The translations under genes were made by a program, and so were the position numbers. This document shows, piece by piece, positions 1-8,756 of a stretch of DNA of 23,141 nucleotides. This stretch comes from an uncultured Eubacteriales bacterium (lineage in GTDB: Bacteria; Bacillota; Clostridia; Christensenellales; UBA1242): contig CAJJIV010000006.1 in assembly GCA_905187655.1 (NCBI GenBank), forward strand, positions 1 through 23,141, read 5' to 3'. The notes under the pieces are model-generated. The model worked only from the letters and a program-made list of their open reading frames with translations, had not been told where the DNA came from and made no database searches. The first letter of the stretch is position 1. Each line of letters starts with the position of its first letter.

Positions 1-830
1 ACAAGTTTTAATACTGTTTTAGGTGCTTTTTGTTGTTTGAATTTACAATACATAGTCGAATATGTTCTAAGCATTAAGTCTTGCATTTGCGGCACTAAAT
101 TTGGAAATCTAGTTTGTATATAACGCTGTCTATCTTCCATTGCTTCTATAATTGATAAATGTTTTTTACTAAAACCAGAATGCATTGTACTACCCTGCCT
201 TATAAAATAATAATATAAAATTTTATCAATGCAACAAATCTGGCGACATTCACCAATTAAACGATGAATTATCATTTCATCTTCATGAATCATATTTTCT
301 TTATATCTTAAGTTGTTAAACAAGTGCCTTCTATATAATTTATTACATGGCGAAACAAAGTAAACATTATATTTGCCAGAAAACAACAATTTCATAGCTT
401 CTTCAGCGTTTATTATGCGAGATGAATATGTATTATTGGTTTTTGGCTCCTGATTATCTGTAAATGTCGTTAACTCACAACAAACCATATCTATATCATC
501 ATTAACATATTTAATCATAGTTGAATATATATCTTCGTGCAAATAGTCATCACTATCGATAAAAGAAATGTATTCACCACTACAACAATCTAGACCGCGA
601 TTTCTTGCAGAACTTTGACCTCCATTTTGTTTATGAATAACTTTTATTCTGCTATCCTTCTTTGCCCATTCATCACAAATTGCTGGGCAATTGTCTGGCG
701 AACCATCGTCAACCAATATTATTTCCAAATTTGTATATGTTTGATTGACAATTGATTTTACGCATCTATCTAGGTAATCTTCTACTTTATAAACCGGTAC
801 TATGACAGATATAAGACCTTTGTTTTCCAC
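1..830 (-). CDS. GT2 family glycosyltransferase, C-terminus cut off by window edge
   Basis: Family 2 (GT-A fold) glycosyltransferase that should move a nucleotide-activated sugar onto a lipid-linked saccharide at the cytoplasmic membrane face. I translated 276 codons from a GTG at 828-830 to the left window edge without a stop. The N-terminus reads SVIVPVYKVEDYLDRC, followed by VDDGSPDN (D41-D42-G43, nucleotide binding), NGGQSSARNRGL and the FIDSDDY metal-binding motif. SPCNKLYRRHLF and a HEDE motif further on are typical of EpsJ/WcaA-like capsule and exopolysaccharide enzymes. The GTG start is supported by AAGGAG, formed by the last codons of the upstream gene, 8 nt ahead; only 5 nt separate the two genes, so they should be translationally coupled. 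Fifth gene of the leftward operon. Donor and acceptor sugars cannot be told from sequence. Confidence 0.9.
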   Translation of the reverse strand, partial: MENKGLISVIVPVYKVEDYLDRCVKSIVNQTYTNLEIILVDDGSPDNCPAICDEWAKKDSRIKVIHKQNGGQSSARNRGLDCCSGEYISFIDSDDYLHEDIYSTMIKYVNDDIDMVCCELTTFTDNQEPKTNNTYSSRIINAEEAMKLLFSGKYNVYFVSPCNKLYRRHLFNNLRYKENMIHEDEMIIHRLIGECRQICCIDKILYYYFIRQGSTMHSGFSKKHLSIIEAMEDRQRYIQTRFPNLVPQMQDLMLRTYSTMYCKFKQQKAPKTVLKL

Positions 831-835
831 AAATA

Positions 836-1786
836 TTACTCCTTCATAAACTTTTCTAGCAGATTAAGCGTAATACGAAATCCAAACAACATTAACGACA
901 CTTTAACTATCATTGTTTTTAAATTACTAATACGTTTAAAAATTTTTTTGTTTTGTCTAAAAGTTTCCACAACATCTTTTTTGCATTTTTGTTCTAGGCG
1001 CGAATACATTTTCAAAGTAAAAAACGCTGTGCGTGATATAAATTTTTCTAATGCTATTTTTATTCTTCTGTCACATTTTTCCGCACTTTTATATGCATCA
1101 TTACAAGCACCAATAGCATCTAGTATTTTTTGTGGGTTCATTGCTGTCATGGCAGAGCCACTTCGGATATCATAAAAATAATACGAAATTGGCATTGCAT
1201 AAACATCTTTCACGTGTTTCATATAGTTTAGTACAAATAACATATCTTCGGCATTCTTGTAATTTTCAAAGTGCAAATTATTAGATTTTATTATGTCGTG
1301 TTTAAATATTTTGTTCCATACCGAATTGTCTAAGTTTTCCTTTATAAACTTGTGCAATTCGTTATTTTTAAACAACTTTTCTTTCTTTATCCAACATTTT
1401 TCTTTTTCAACGCCGTTATTAACAATTATCGCGTTTGTTACCAACAAATCACTTTCGTTAATTTTTTCTATCACACTATTTATATTAGCATTTACATAAT
1501 CGTCTGAGTCCACAAACATAATAAATTGTCCCGACGCCATTTCAATACCCAAATTTCTTGCACTGGAGACTCCACCGTTCTCTTTGTGGAACACTTTAAT
1601 CTTTTCATTTTCTTTTGCTAGTGTATCACATATTTCTGTCGAGCCATCACTAGATCCATCATCAACAATGATAATTTCATATTGGATTGACCCTAAATTA
1701 TCTTGCAATGAACACACCATTCTGTTAATAAATTCTTTAGTGTTAAAGACCGGCATAATTATCGACAAAAGTGGATTTTTATTCAT
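836..1786 (-). CDS. GT2 family glycosyltransferase
   Basis: A 316-aa family 2 glycosyltransferase. Visible motifs are LSIIMPVFNTKEF at the N-terminus, IIVDDGSSDGSTEICD (D42-D43-G44), NGGVSSARNLGI and FVDSDDY (DSD at 93-95), all in the first 100 residues as expected for the GT-A domain. NSVWNKIFKHDII in the middle and a basic, amphipathic C-terminus (about 270-316) suggest peripheral membrane association. The ATG overlaps the 3' end of the upstream polymerase gene by 8 nt (shared bases ATGAATAA), so co-translation is likely. It is paired with the following GT2 gene, with which it shares the same overall plan, and both probably add sugars to the same repeat unit. Specificity is unknown. Confidence 0.92.
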   Translation of the reverse strand: MNKNPLLSIIMPVFNTKEFINRMVCSLQDNLGSIQYEIIIVDDGSSDGSTEICDTLAKENEKIKVFHKENGGVSSARNLGIEMASGQFIMFVDSDDYVNANINSVIEKINESDLLVTNAIIVNNGVEKEKCWIKKEKLFKNNELHKFIKENLDNSVWNKIFKHDIIKSNNLHFENYKNAEDMLFVLNYMKHVKDVYAMPISYYFYDIRSGSAMTAMNPQKILDAIGACNDAYKSAEKCDRRIKIALEKFISRTAFFTLKMYSRLEQKCKKDVVETFRQNKKIFKRISNLKTMIVKVSLMLFGFRITLNLLEKFMKE

Positions 1787-3314
1787 TAACCGTTTTTACC
1801 CCCAAATTCTCTTCTTTTGATTCTAAATCGCACGCCTTCTCCTCTTCCACAGGAACCAAACTTAGGGCAATTATAGTTATATAAATACTAATTCGGTAAG
1901 AAAGCAGATTGCAAAGCGCCATAAACAATCCAAATAAAATTATAAAAGGCATTAAATTGTAAAACTTAAACTTTTTAACATACTCTTTTTTACACGTCGA
2001 AATAATTGTTGCAACAACCAACAAACAACCCACTATTCCAAGCCTATAGAACATCTGAACAAAGGTGTTATGCTCTGAAAAGTATGCCGTTTTATAACCA
2101 TTGTCACAATATATATAGTCTGCACCAATACCATTTCCAAATAAGATATGTACAACACTGTCTGTTGACGCATCAAAATAAGAAAGCCAAATATTTGTTC
2201 TACCGGTAGTTAATACAGTAAATCGGTTGTTCCTAAATTTATACTCCACATACTCGGTTTCTCCAGCGGCTGAGCTTTCGTCCTTGTTAATAAGCCCACT
2301 TTCAACTTGTGACGAGTCTTTAACAAATTCGTCATCACGATTAAGCCTTTTGAAGATACTTGCAAATTGAGCAAAACAGATTAAGGCGGATAACAAGAAG
2401 CATGTAGTTATACCGCAAACTTGTAAAAACCCTTTTTTATTTCTATTGCGAATAAGCCAATAAATACAGAATGTCGTCATTAATATCGCATAAATGATAA
2501 TCATCATTTTAGAAAGAGATTTAAAACAAAATACAGACGCTAATAGTATTAACGGATATGCTAAATAGTTAATTTTTTTCGTCGCATATAGAACAAGAGT
2601 GCAGGCAAGTATTAATAGCATATCACCGGAATAGTAATTCGGATCGTTAGAAACACCTGTAAACCTTTGAAGTACATCAGGAAATTCTGGTATAATTTCT
2701 TTTGCATGCTTAAAGCAAGGTCTAAAGAATCCAAAGAATGAAGCTATAAACGCGCCAAACGCGAACACAAGTACTATTTGTTTAAACGATAAGTCCTTCC
2801 CGTAATAATACATTACAAAAACTATGGCTAACGATAAATATATCGCTCCATGATTTGTGAAGTTTATAGGACCAAACGGCAATATAAAATAAACTGCTAA
2901 AACCACACACATTATCGTGAAAAACCAGTTTATTTTTTTCTCTTTTTTAATAAAATCTATCAACAATTTAATTCCAAGTATAAGAAGTGTTAAACACCAC
3001 AAATAAATACTGAAATACAATTGCCCAGAATACAATCGTATTATATTTAAAAATGGTAATAAGAAAACCATAAAATAAACACTTTTGGCACTTCTATATT
3101 TAATGATAAATAATGCGCTTACAAATACAGCCAGAAATACAAAGTACTTCCAGATTAATGATAAAAATAATATACCAGCCACGATGGCACATTCTGCTAG
3201 CAATGTGAAGAACTCGTTATCGCCAGTATGTAATTCACTAACTAAATTAGTCCATATATTCTTGAAAAATTTCCCGAATTTATTTTCTTTTGTTGTTGCA
3301 ACTGACTGCTCCAT
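1779..3314 (-). CDS. O-antigen ligase/polymerase (Wzy/WaaL-family) membrane protein
   Basis: A 511-aa polytopic membrane protein with about ten or more hydrophobic segments between residues 36 and 490. It belongs to the O-antigen ligase/polymerase superfamily, which joins lipid-linked repeat units or transfers glycan to an acceptor outside the membrane. Support: TGVSNDPNYYSGDMLL (219-234), a large loop containing TTGRTNIW (about 369-376) and EHNTFVQMFYRLGIVG (H415-N416), the arrangement usual for the Wzy_C region. A charged loop rich in Ser, Asp and Glu (325-356) precedes the catalytic-type loop. The ATG has AGGAG 10 nt ahead, partly inside the end of the upstream GT2 gene; the gap is 5 nt. 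Sequence cannot separate polymerase from ligase; the operon setting favours polymerisation of the exopolysaccharide. Confidence 0.85.
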   Translation of the reverse strand: MEQSVATTKENKFGKFFKNIWTNLVSELHTGDNEFFTLLAECAIVAGILFLSLIWKYFVFLAVFVSALFIIKYRSAKSVYFMVFLLPFLNIIRLYSGQLYFSIYLWCLTLLILGIKLLIDFIKKEKKINWFFTIMCVVLAVYFILPFGPINFTNHGAIYLSLAIVFVMYYYGKDLSFKQIVLVFAFGAFIASFFGFFRPCFKHAKEIIPEFPDVLQRFTGVSNDPNYYSGDMLLILACTLVLYATKKINYLAYPLILLASVFCFKSLSKMMIIIYAILMTTFCIYWLIRNRNKKGFLQVCGITTCFLLSALICFAQFASIFKRLNRDDEFVKDSSQVESGLINKDESSAAGETEYVEYKFRNNRFTVLTTGRTNIWLSYFDASTDSVVHILFGNGIGADYIYCDNGYKTAYFSEHNTFVQMFYRLGIVGCLLVVATIISTCKKEYVKKFKFYNLMPFIILFGLFMALCNLLSYRISIYITIIALSLVPVEEEKACDLESKEENLGVKTVNE

Positions 3315-3319
3315 TTGTT

Positions 3320-4168
3320 TTATTTCTCCTTTTTCCTAAGGTATTTTTGATATAGTTTTTGTCGCATTTTGTTTGAAATAACTACTTCAGCAATAAATCT
3401 TATACATATGTTTTTTAAATAGCAAAAGTAACTAATCATTTTATTTTTACGCATAAACTTAAATAGTGTTTTGTGGCTTTTGTAATACTCCTTGCCACTT
3501 CTACGCATATAGGTATCTGCGTTCATTCTCATTTTAACCAAGTTTTCGCTAACGTTTCCCATCTTTGCACCCGCTAGCGCCATTCTTACCCAAAGGTAAT
3601 AATCTTCGCAGTAATGCAAGTGTTGATATCCACCCGCCTTTAAAACAATACTTTTTTTAAACATAACAGAGGGGTGGCTAAAAGGACATCGTTGTCTCAT
3701 AAACTTTTTTATATCTTTATCATCTGTTGGCAACACTCTACAAGCAACAATATCGTTTGGATCATCGCAAAACTCAGCAATGTTTGAACCAACAATATCT
3801 AGCTCTTTGGATACCAACTCAGCCAATTCTTTTTCAAACCTGTCTGGCATAGAAATGTCATCTGCATCCATTCTGGCAACAATTTCATTTTGACATTTTG
3901 CAAGCCCATTATTTAATGTGTTCCCAAGACCTAAATTTTCTTCTTGTTTAAATACTTTTAAGACGTTAATTTCTTTTTCTTTTTGGCTAATAGATTTTAA
4001 AAGATCTTCTGAAACAGGACCATCTACAATAAGCACAATTTCTTCTGGCTTAACAGTTTGATCAAAATAAATGCTATTAATGGCTTGTTCAACTTGATTT
4101 GGTTTATCATTTTTATAAACACTCATTAGGACAGAAAATTTATTATCGCCCTGCTTCTTTCCTTCCAT
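3320..4168 (-). CDS. GT2 family glycosyltransferase, AmsE-like
   Basis: A 282-aa GT2 glycosyltransferase of the AmsE-like branch, seen in FSVLMSVYKNDKP (11-23), EEIVLIVDGP (42-51, with VDGP instead of the more common VDDGS), ENLGLGNTLNNGL, ARMDADDISMPDRF (DAD at 101-103) and CPFSHPSVMFKK. Enzymes of this branch commonly act in amylovoran-type exopolysaccharide or LPS synthesis. The C-terminus is strongly basic with one hydrophobic patch (about 245-262), compatible with membrane contact. A good ribosome binding site, AGGAGG, lies 5 nt before the ATG, and the stop of the upstream fusion gene is 9 nt away. Donor and acceptor are unknown. Confidence 0.9.
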   Translation of the reverse strand: MEGKKQGDNKFSVLMSVYKNDKPNQVEQAINSIYFDQTVKPEEIVLIVDGPVSEDLLKSISQKEKEINVLKVFKQEENLGLGNTLNNGLAKCQNEIVARMDADDISMPDRFEKELAELVSKELDIVGSNIAEFCDDPNDIVACRVLPTDDKDIKKFMRQRCPFSHPSVMFKKSIVLKAGGYQHLHYCEDYYLWVRMALAGAKMGNVSENLVKMRMNADTYMRRSGKEYYKSHKTLFKFMRKNKMISYFCYLKNICIRFIAEVVISNKMRQKLYQKYLRKKEK

Positions 4169-4177
4169 TCCAACCTC

Positions 4178-6301
4178 CTACCTACTGCTACGCAATTGAA
4201 TCATTTCATTGGCGGTATTTATCTTCTTGTCATATTCATCTTTGGAAATTTGTCCAATTCTTAATAAATAATCACCATAATATTCACTCATATTGTTTGC
4301 TGTTTTTACTTCTCCATTAATATCTTTCTTACGGAAAACAGTTTTAATGGTTAAAAATATTGTTTTTATATCTAGCCACAGCGAACAATTCTTTACATAA
4401 TACCTATCATATTCGCAAACTTTATCAAAATTTATGCTATTTCGACCATGAACTTGTGCCCAACCTGTAATTCCTGGCAAAACCAAATGCCTTTGATCTT
4501 GCTCTTTATTTAAAAATACACATTCTTTTATATCACGAGGTCTTGGTCCTATTAAACTCATTTTACCTATAAAAACTAACCACAATTGTGGTAATTCATC
4601 AATACTTGTTTTTCTTAAAAAACTACCAAATTTGCCCAATCTCATATAGTCTGGTAGCAGTGCTCCGTTTTCATCTCGCTTATCCGACATTGACCTAAAT
4701 TTAATAAAATTGTATAATTTGCCATTTTTACCAACTCTTAACTGCTTAAAAATAACTGGCTTACCAAGTTTTATGCGAACCAATATTGCAGTAACAAGCA
4801 TTATTGGCGACAATATTATTAATGCCAATGCCGAGCAGATTATATCAAAAAGGCGTTTGAAGAAATTTCGGTAGTATGGGTGCGACAATGTCATTGGATC
4901 CAATTTGCCATCAGCTATTAGTTGCTCTTCTTTTTTTGTCTGCTCAATAGAATCTAGTTCCGTTGCGTAAAGCAATAAATATATAACTATTAGTTTATAA
5001 CTACTAATTAAGGCGCAATCTACCATTCCATAGCCAGCATAAGCCAAATAAGAAAGAACGGCAAACAACTTAAACATATTAGGCTTAATTAGCAAAGTGC
5101 GATATCTTTGATAATAATATGGAATAAAACAAATTACACCAAATATACCAGCACTTGTCAATATCTGAAGCACGGTGTTATGAACCCTTACTATGCCGTC
5201 TGCCTGCCAATAAGTATCGGTAAAGAATCCCATACCAAACACCCATTCTTCTTTAAACTTTTGCCAATAATATTTATAAAGTTCCTCTCTGCCATTACCA
5301 TCTAGACCGTATTTTTGGAACTGACTAAAAACAATATTAAATATTACAAAGTAAAAAATAAGTGCAAGCCCAATGGCAACTGCAAGATTGACTGCAACCT
5401 GCCATTTATTTAATTTGAATAATGCAATAATAGTACAAACTATATAAACCACAGTGCCAATAACAAGCATACTTCTGCAATTGGTCAAGAATATAAATCC
5501 TAAAAACAATGTTGCAGATAACAAATACCCAAGTTGGAACTTTGACTTATATGCCATATAAAAGCACATTGGAATTCCTATTGCAAGCACGCAAGCAACC
5601 GAATTTGTAATTGCCCAGCCTAGGCTCATTGATTTTTGAACAAGAGCAGATTTTAAATCATCTACTCTTATAAAGTAAATTAACATTTCTGCAACAATTA
5701 CAAAACAAAGTGCAATTATAGACTTTATAATTGTATACTTTGTTTCTTCGTTAGTTGTTTTATAAATAAGAACGTAAAGACCCAGTAACAACAAAGCGCA
5801 ACCGGTCTGCATCAAAACTTTAGTTAAAGTCTGATTAGAATATAATAATCCAGCAAACAAACCGACCAACACAACGCTTACATAGCCAACTAAAAGCGAA
5901 CTTTTTGCAAGGCTTCTACCCTTAATCCCTGCTTTTTTATTTTTAATGAAAAACCAAACGGCAGAGGCGATGACCAAAAGCAAGAGAGCACCTAAAATAT
6001 AAAGTTGAGAAAAACTTATACGATAACGCATATTGTTATCTACCATAGCAGGAATAATGCACGCCACAACAACTATTCTGTCTAATGTTTGTTGTGTTAA
6101 AAACATATAAATTAAAATGATAACCGAGCCTATTACAGCAATATACTCACATTCAACCGCCCAACTAACTAACACCAACAAAGAATAGAACAAAATAAAC
6201 AAGTCTGAATTAAAAAACTTATTCATTGCACTATTTAGTTTTGTAAAAAAGTTAGTCTGCGCTTTATTTTCTACCTTACTATTCAAAATTGTTTCTTCCA
6301 T
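4178..6301 (-). CDS. Fusion: O-antigen polymerase/ligase-like membrane domain + bacterial sugar (phosphoglycosyl) transferase
   Basis: One open frame of 707 aa with two enzyme modules. Residues about 30-447 are polytopic membrane protein with the Wzy_C-type pattern: NGREEL, a central loop with EEWVFGMGFF, then VRVHNTVLQILTSAGIFG (H374-N375). After a charged linker (448-478), residues 479-665 are a PF02397 phosphoglycosyltransferase: YYRNFFKRLFDII with one re-entrant hydrophobic helix, FKQLRVGKNGKLYNFIKFRSM, TSIDELPQLW (catalytic-type dyad D568-E569), LIGPRPRD and LPGITGWAQVHGR. That module transfers a phosphosugar from a UDP-sugar to undecaprenyl phosphate, the committed step of repeat-unit synthesis. 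I chose the ATG at 6299-6301 because GGAG lies 9 nt ahead; an in-frame ATG at 6314-6316 has no such site. First gene of the leftward operon. PF02397 is normally fused to a 4-TM/CoA-binding-like region, not to a polymerase, so the architecture is odd. Confidence 0.88.
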   Translation of the reverse strand: MEETILNSKVENKAQTNFFTKLNSAMNKFFNSDLFILFYSLLVLVSWAVECEYIAVIGSVIILIYMFLTQQTLDRIVVVACIIPAMVDNNMRYRISFSQLYILGALLLLVIASAVWFFIKNKKAGIKGRSLAKSSLLVGYVSVVLVGLFAGLLYSNQTLTKVLMQTGCALLLLGLYVLIYKTTNEETKYTIIKSIIALCFVIVAEMLIYFIRVDDLKSALVQKSMSLGWAITNSVACVLAIGIPMCFYMAYKSKFQLGYLLSATLFLGFIFLTNCRSMLVIGTVVYIVCTIIALFKLNKWQVAVNLAVAIGLALIFYFVIFNIVFSQFQKYGLDGNGREELYKYYWQKFKEEWVFGMGFFTDTYWQADGIVRVHNTVLQILTSAGIFGVICFIPYYYQRYRTLLIKPNMFKLFAVLSYLAYAGYGMVDCALISSYKLIVIYLLLYATELDSIEQTKKEEQLIADGKLDPMTLSHPYYRNFFKRLFDIICSALALIILSPIMLVTAILVRIKLGKPVIFKQLRVGKNGKLYNFIKFRSMSDKRDENGALLPDYMRLGKFGSFLRKTSIDELPQLWLVFIGKMSLIGPRPRDIKECVFLNKEQDQRHLVLPGITGWAQVHGRNSINFDKVCEYDRYYVKNCSLWLDIKTIFLTIKTVFRKKDINGEVKTANNMSEYYGDYLLRIGQISKDEYDKKINTANEMIQLRSSR

Positions 6302-6330
6302 TGTAATAAACTCCATTTTAGGCTTTTATT

Positions 6331-6360
6331 ATTGTACCATAGAAATAATATATAAAGCAA
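6331..6360 (-). promoter_or_regulatory. Putative sigma-A promoter of the exopolysaccharide operon
   Basis: On the minus strand TTGCTT (6355-6360) and TACAAT (6331-6336) are 18 nt apart. The -10 box is preceded by TGG, giving an extended -10 element (TGGTACAAT). Transcription would start near 6325, about 24 nt before the chosen ATG of the fusion gene. It faces away from the uppP promoter in the same 159-nt intergenic region. Confidence 0.55.
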
Positions 6361-6379
6361 GAGAAATAATAAAAATACC

Positions 6380-6397
6380 TGTAAATATTGGTTTACA
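6380..6397. promoter_or_regulatory. Operator-like inverted repeat TGTAAA-N6-TTTACA
   Basis: A perfect 6-bp inverted repeat with 6-nt spacer. Its right arm is the -35 box of the putative uppP promoter, and it lies 20 nt from the -35 box of the divergent exopolysaccharide promoter. A repressor or activator bound here could act on both units. Seen directly; the regulator is unknown and such AT-rich repeats can arise by chance. Confidence 0.35.
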
Positions 6398-6421
6398 ATG
6401 ACAGACAAATTGTAATATACT
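6392..6421 (+). promoter_or_regulatory. Putative sigma-A promoter of uppP
   Basis: TTTACA (6392-6397), 18-nt spacer, TATACT (6416-6421). Start of transcription would be near 6428, leaving a leader of about 33 nt before the TTG start at 6461. Confidence 0.5.
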
Positions 6422-6460
6422 AAATTTACGGCACATAACAATTACCAAGAGGGAAATGTT

Positions 6461-7234
6461 TTGAAAGAGATTATTTTTGCAATTATCTTGGGAATTGTTC
6501 AGGGTTTAACTGAATTTTTGCCGATATCTAGCAGTGGACATCTTATGCTACTGCAAGAAATTTTTGGAATAACACAAAACAATTTGTTTTTGTCTGTTAT
6601 GTTGCATCTTGGCACCCTACTTGCCGTGGTGATATATTACTTTAAAGATCTTGTAGGCTTGTTAAAACCACAAAATCACAAAGGCATTTGGCTACTGTTT
6701 GTCGCCACGCTACCTTCTGCAATAGCAGGACTTTTACTAGAAGATTTTATTTCTACTAAATTTAAAAATATATATTTGTGTTTTGGGTTTTTGTTCACCG
6801 CTCTGCTTTTGTTGCTAGCAGATTATATTTATAAAAAGCGACAAGTAAAAAAAGAACTTAATTCCTTGTGTGCTTTAACAATGGGATTTGGTCAATGTAT
6901 TGCACTATTTCCTGCCATTAGCCGAAGTGGAACTACTATTTCTTTTGGTATGATTTTCGGTGCCGATAAAAGCAAATGTGCAAACTTTAGTTTCTTGCTA
7001 AGCATTCCTATAATATTAGGTTCAGTAGTGCTAGAATTTTTTAAGATAAACGATTTTAGTGTGAGTATTCCTAGTATTATGTGTGGCATAATTGCTTCTT
7101 TTTTTGCAGGATTATTTTCCATTAAAGTTATGCTTAAATTTGTTAAGGGCAATAATTTTAAATGGTTTATAATTTACTTATTTGCCCTATCTGCAATTAA
7201 TTTTGCAAATTATTTTATTTACCCAATTTGGTAA
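6461..7234 (+). CDS. uppP: Undecaprenyl-diphosphate phosphatase (UppP/BacA family)
   Basis: Integral membrane phosphatase that removes a phosphate from undecaprenyl diphosphate, returning the lipid carrier to undecaprenyl phosphate for peptidoglycan and polysaccharide synthesis. At 257 aa it is near the usual family length. Family signatures are clear: IILGIVQGLTEFLPISSSGH (residues 8-27, with the Q14-E18 acidic pair) and PAISRSGTT (151-159, with Arg155), where Ala replaces the more usual Gly of PGxSRS. About eight hydrophobic segments follow the family pattern. The start is TTG, supported by AGAGGG 7 nt upstream. It is the first gene of a short rightward unit divergent from the exopolysaccharide operon, so it may be a locus-linked copy serving that pathway; whether the genome has another copy cannot be seen here. 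Confidence 0.95.
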   Translation: MKEIIFAIILGIVQGLTEFLPISSSGHLMLLQEIFGITQNNLFLSVMLHLGTLLAVVIYYFKDLVGLLKPQNHKGIWLLFVATLPSAIAGLLLEDFISTKFKNIYLCFGFLFTALLLLLADYIYKKRQVKKELNSLCALTMGFGQCIALFPAISRSGTTISFGMIFGADKSKCANFSFLLSIPIILGSVVLEFFKINDFSVSIPSIMCGIIASFFAGLFSIKVMLKFVKGNNFKWFIIYLFALSAINFANYFIYPIW

Positions 7235-7247
7235 AAAAGGAAAACAA

Positions 7248-8669
7248 ATGAAATCTTTAAAAGACAAAAAATATGTAGATTATTTTGCTGATTTAAAATG
7301 CGACCGATCACAAAGACTTGCCAGAATATTGTCTTACTACACCGCGCTATTACCTTTTGTTGCATATACCATTAACTGCTTATTGTTTTGTTTTTTTGAT
7401 ATATACAATGCCACATACGGCTTGCTTAACTTTCAATTTCTTTATGCAGGCATTGTTTACTTTTGCATATTAATATGTTTCGAGGCTTGTAAGTTCTCTG
7501 ATATTAACTGTATTAAAGCAACATTTGACTTTAATAATATTAAAGCAAAAACTAAAGAATTTATTAAAAATTATCCAGAAATAATATGTTTAGCATTCAT
7601 GCTTGTTTGGGCATTAATTAGTTGTTTTTTTCATACCGACTCTTTTAGAATATTTAGAAAAGTAAATGAAAACACTTTTAAAATGCAATCGGGAATTTGG
7701 ACTTTGGCTTTTTCTGCGTTATGCCTTTGGTCTAGTTTTAAAATTAACAATAAAATAGTTAGACAACATATTATTTATACTCTTATATGTGTTGGAATTT
7801 TTGTGATGTGTGCTTGTTTAATTGACCCATATTGCAACTTGCTAATTAATCAAAACAGGAATACCTATTGGGCAAGTATGTTTGTAAATAGCAACCATTT
7901 TGGCTATTTTTTGGTACTAATAACAGGCATTACCGCCGGTACATTTTGTTTGTGTGAAGATAAAAAATACAAGGTTGCAAGTTGTGTTATATTGCTTTTA
8001 GCACTAATAACCACTATGTTTAATGACACTCTTGGGGCTCAATTGTCCATTTTTTTAGGATTTATAATTCTGCCAGTTGTTTTTAGTTTATTTAAACGAA
8101 AATTTAAATTAATTTACCTTGCTCCGCTAGCATTTTTTATTACAGTAACATTTGCATGCATACCTTTTGTCAAAACCATGAACAGCTTGTATACTCCATT
8201 TTTTAAACAAGTAAAAGGACTGATTTATGATCTATTTAAAATTACCAATGAACCATTAAGCCAAGAATCGGCAACGGCAGGAACTAATCGTTGGGGGCTT
8301 TGGGTTGATGCAATTAAAGAAATTGTTAAAAATCCACTTGTCGGAAATGGCAAAACTTATGTTAAACCACATAATGAATATTTAGAACTTGCACTGCACT
8401 ATGGTATTCCAACAACTTTACTTTATCTTTCCGCTCTGATAATTGTTTATGTTAAAGCAATTAAAAATTATAAAAAAATATCTAACCTAAGCTTAATTTT
8501 GCTTTTAACAATAGGAATATATTTAATTGATGCTTTTTTTGGCAATATTATGCCACACACAACACCTTTTTATTGCTTACTTTTAGGCATATGCATTAAG
8601 CAAGTTAATGATGATTGCAAATTTAATAATGAAGCAAAATTAACACCAACTTATAATTCTTTAACCTAA
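7248..8669 (+). CDS. O-antigen ligase/polymerase-family membrane protein
   Basis: A 473-aa polytopic membrane protein with about ten hydrophobic segments. Features of the O-antigen ligase family: TYWASMFVNSNHFGYFL in the middle, then a loop with AGTNRWGLWVDAIKEI (Arg348), KNPLVGNGKTYVKPHNEYLE (H375-N376) and HYGIPTTLLYLS. The frame is open from an ATG at 7182 inside uppP, but the ATG at 7248 is preferred: AAAGGA lies 7 nt ahead and it begins 13 nt after the uppP stop, with no overlap. It is probably co-transcribed with uppP and ends before a strong hairpin terminator. It is the third protein of this superfamily in 8.7 kb; the substrate is unknown. It could be a second polymerase, or a ligase attaching glycan to a cell-wall or protein acceptor. 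Confidence 0.83.
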   Translation: MKSLKDKKYVDYFADLKCDRSQRLARILSYYTALLPFVAYTINCLLFCFFDIYNATYGLLNFQFLYAGIVYFCILICFEACKFSDINCIKATFDFNNIKAKTKEFIKNYPEIICLAFMLVWALISCFFHTDSFRIFRKVNENTFKMQSGIWTLAFSALCLWSSFKINNKIVRQHIIYTLICVGIFVMCACLIDPYCNLLINQNRNTYWASMFVNSNHFGYFLVLITGITAGTFCLCEDKKYKVASCVILLLALITTMFNDTLGAQLSIFLGFIILPVVFSLFKRKFKLIYLAPLAFFITVTFACIPFVKTMNSLYTPFFKQVKGLIYDLFKITNEPLSQESATAGTNRWGLWVDAIKEIVKNPLVGNGKTYVKPHNEYLELALHYGIPTTLLYLSALIIVYVKAIKNYKKISNLSLILLLTIGIYLIDAFFGNIMPHTTPFYCLLLGICIKQVNDDCKFNNEAKLTPTYNSLT

Positions 8670-8699
8670 TTATTTAATGACTATTATTTTAAACCAATA

Positions 8700-8734
8700 A
8701 AAAATACCTAAGCAAAGTTTGCTTAGGTATTTTT
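8700..8734. terminator. Bidirectional intrinsic terminator
   Basis: A near-perfect palindrome: AAAAATACCTAAGCAAA, a central G, then its reverse complement ending in TTTTT. Both strands give a stable stem followed by a T-run, so it can end the rightward uppP unit and the leftward unit of the convergent signal-peptidase gene. Confidence 0.85.
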
Positions 8735-8756
8735 GTTCCTTTATATTAACATTTCG

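Noticed and set aside
7182..7247. Upstream ATG at 7182 as the start of the 473-aa polymerase-like gene
   Set aside because: It lies inside uppP and has no ribosome binding site, and the extra 22 residues read as the uppP tail in another frame; the ATG at 7248 has AAAGGA at good spacing.
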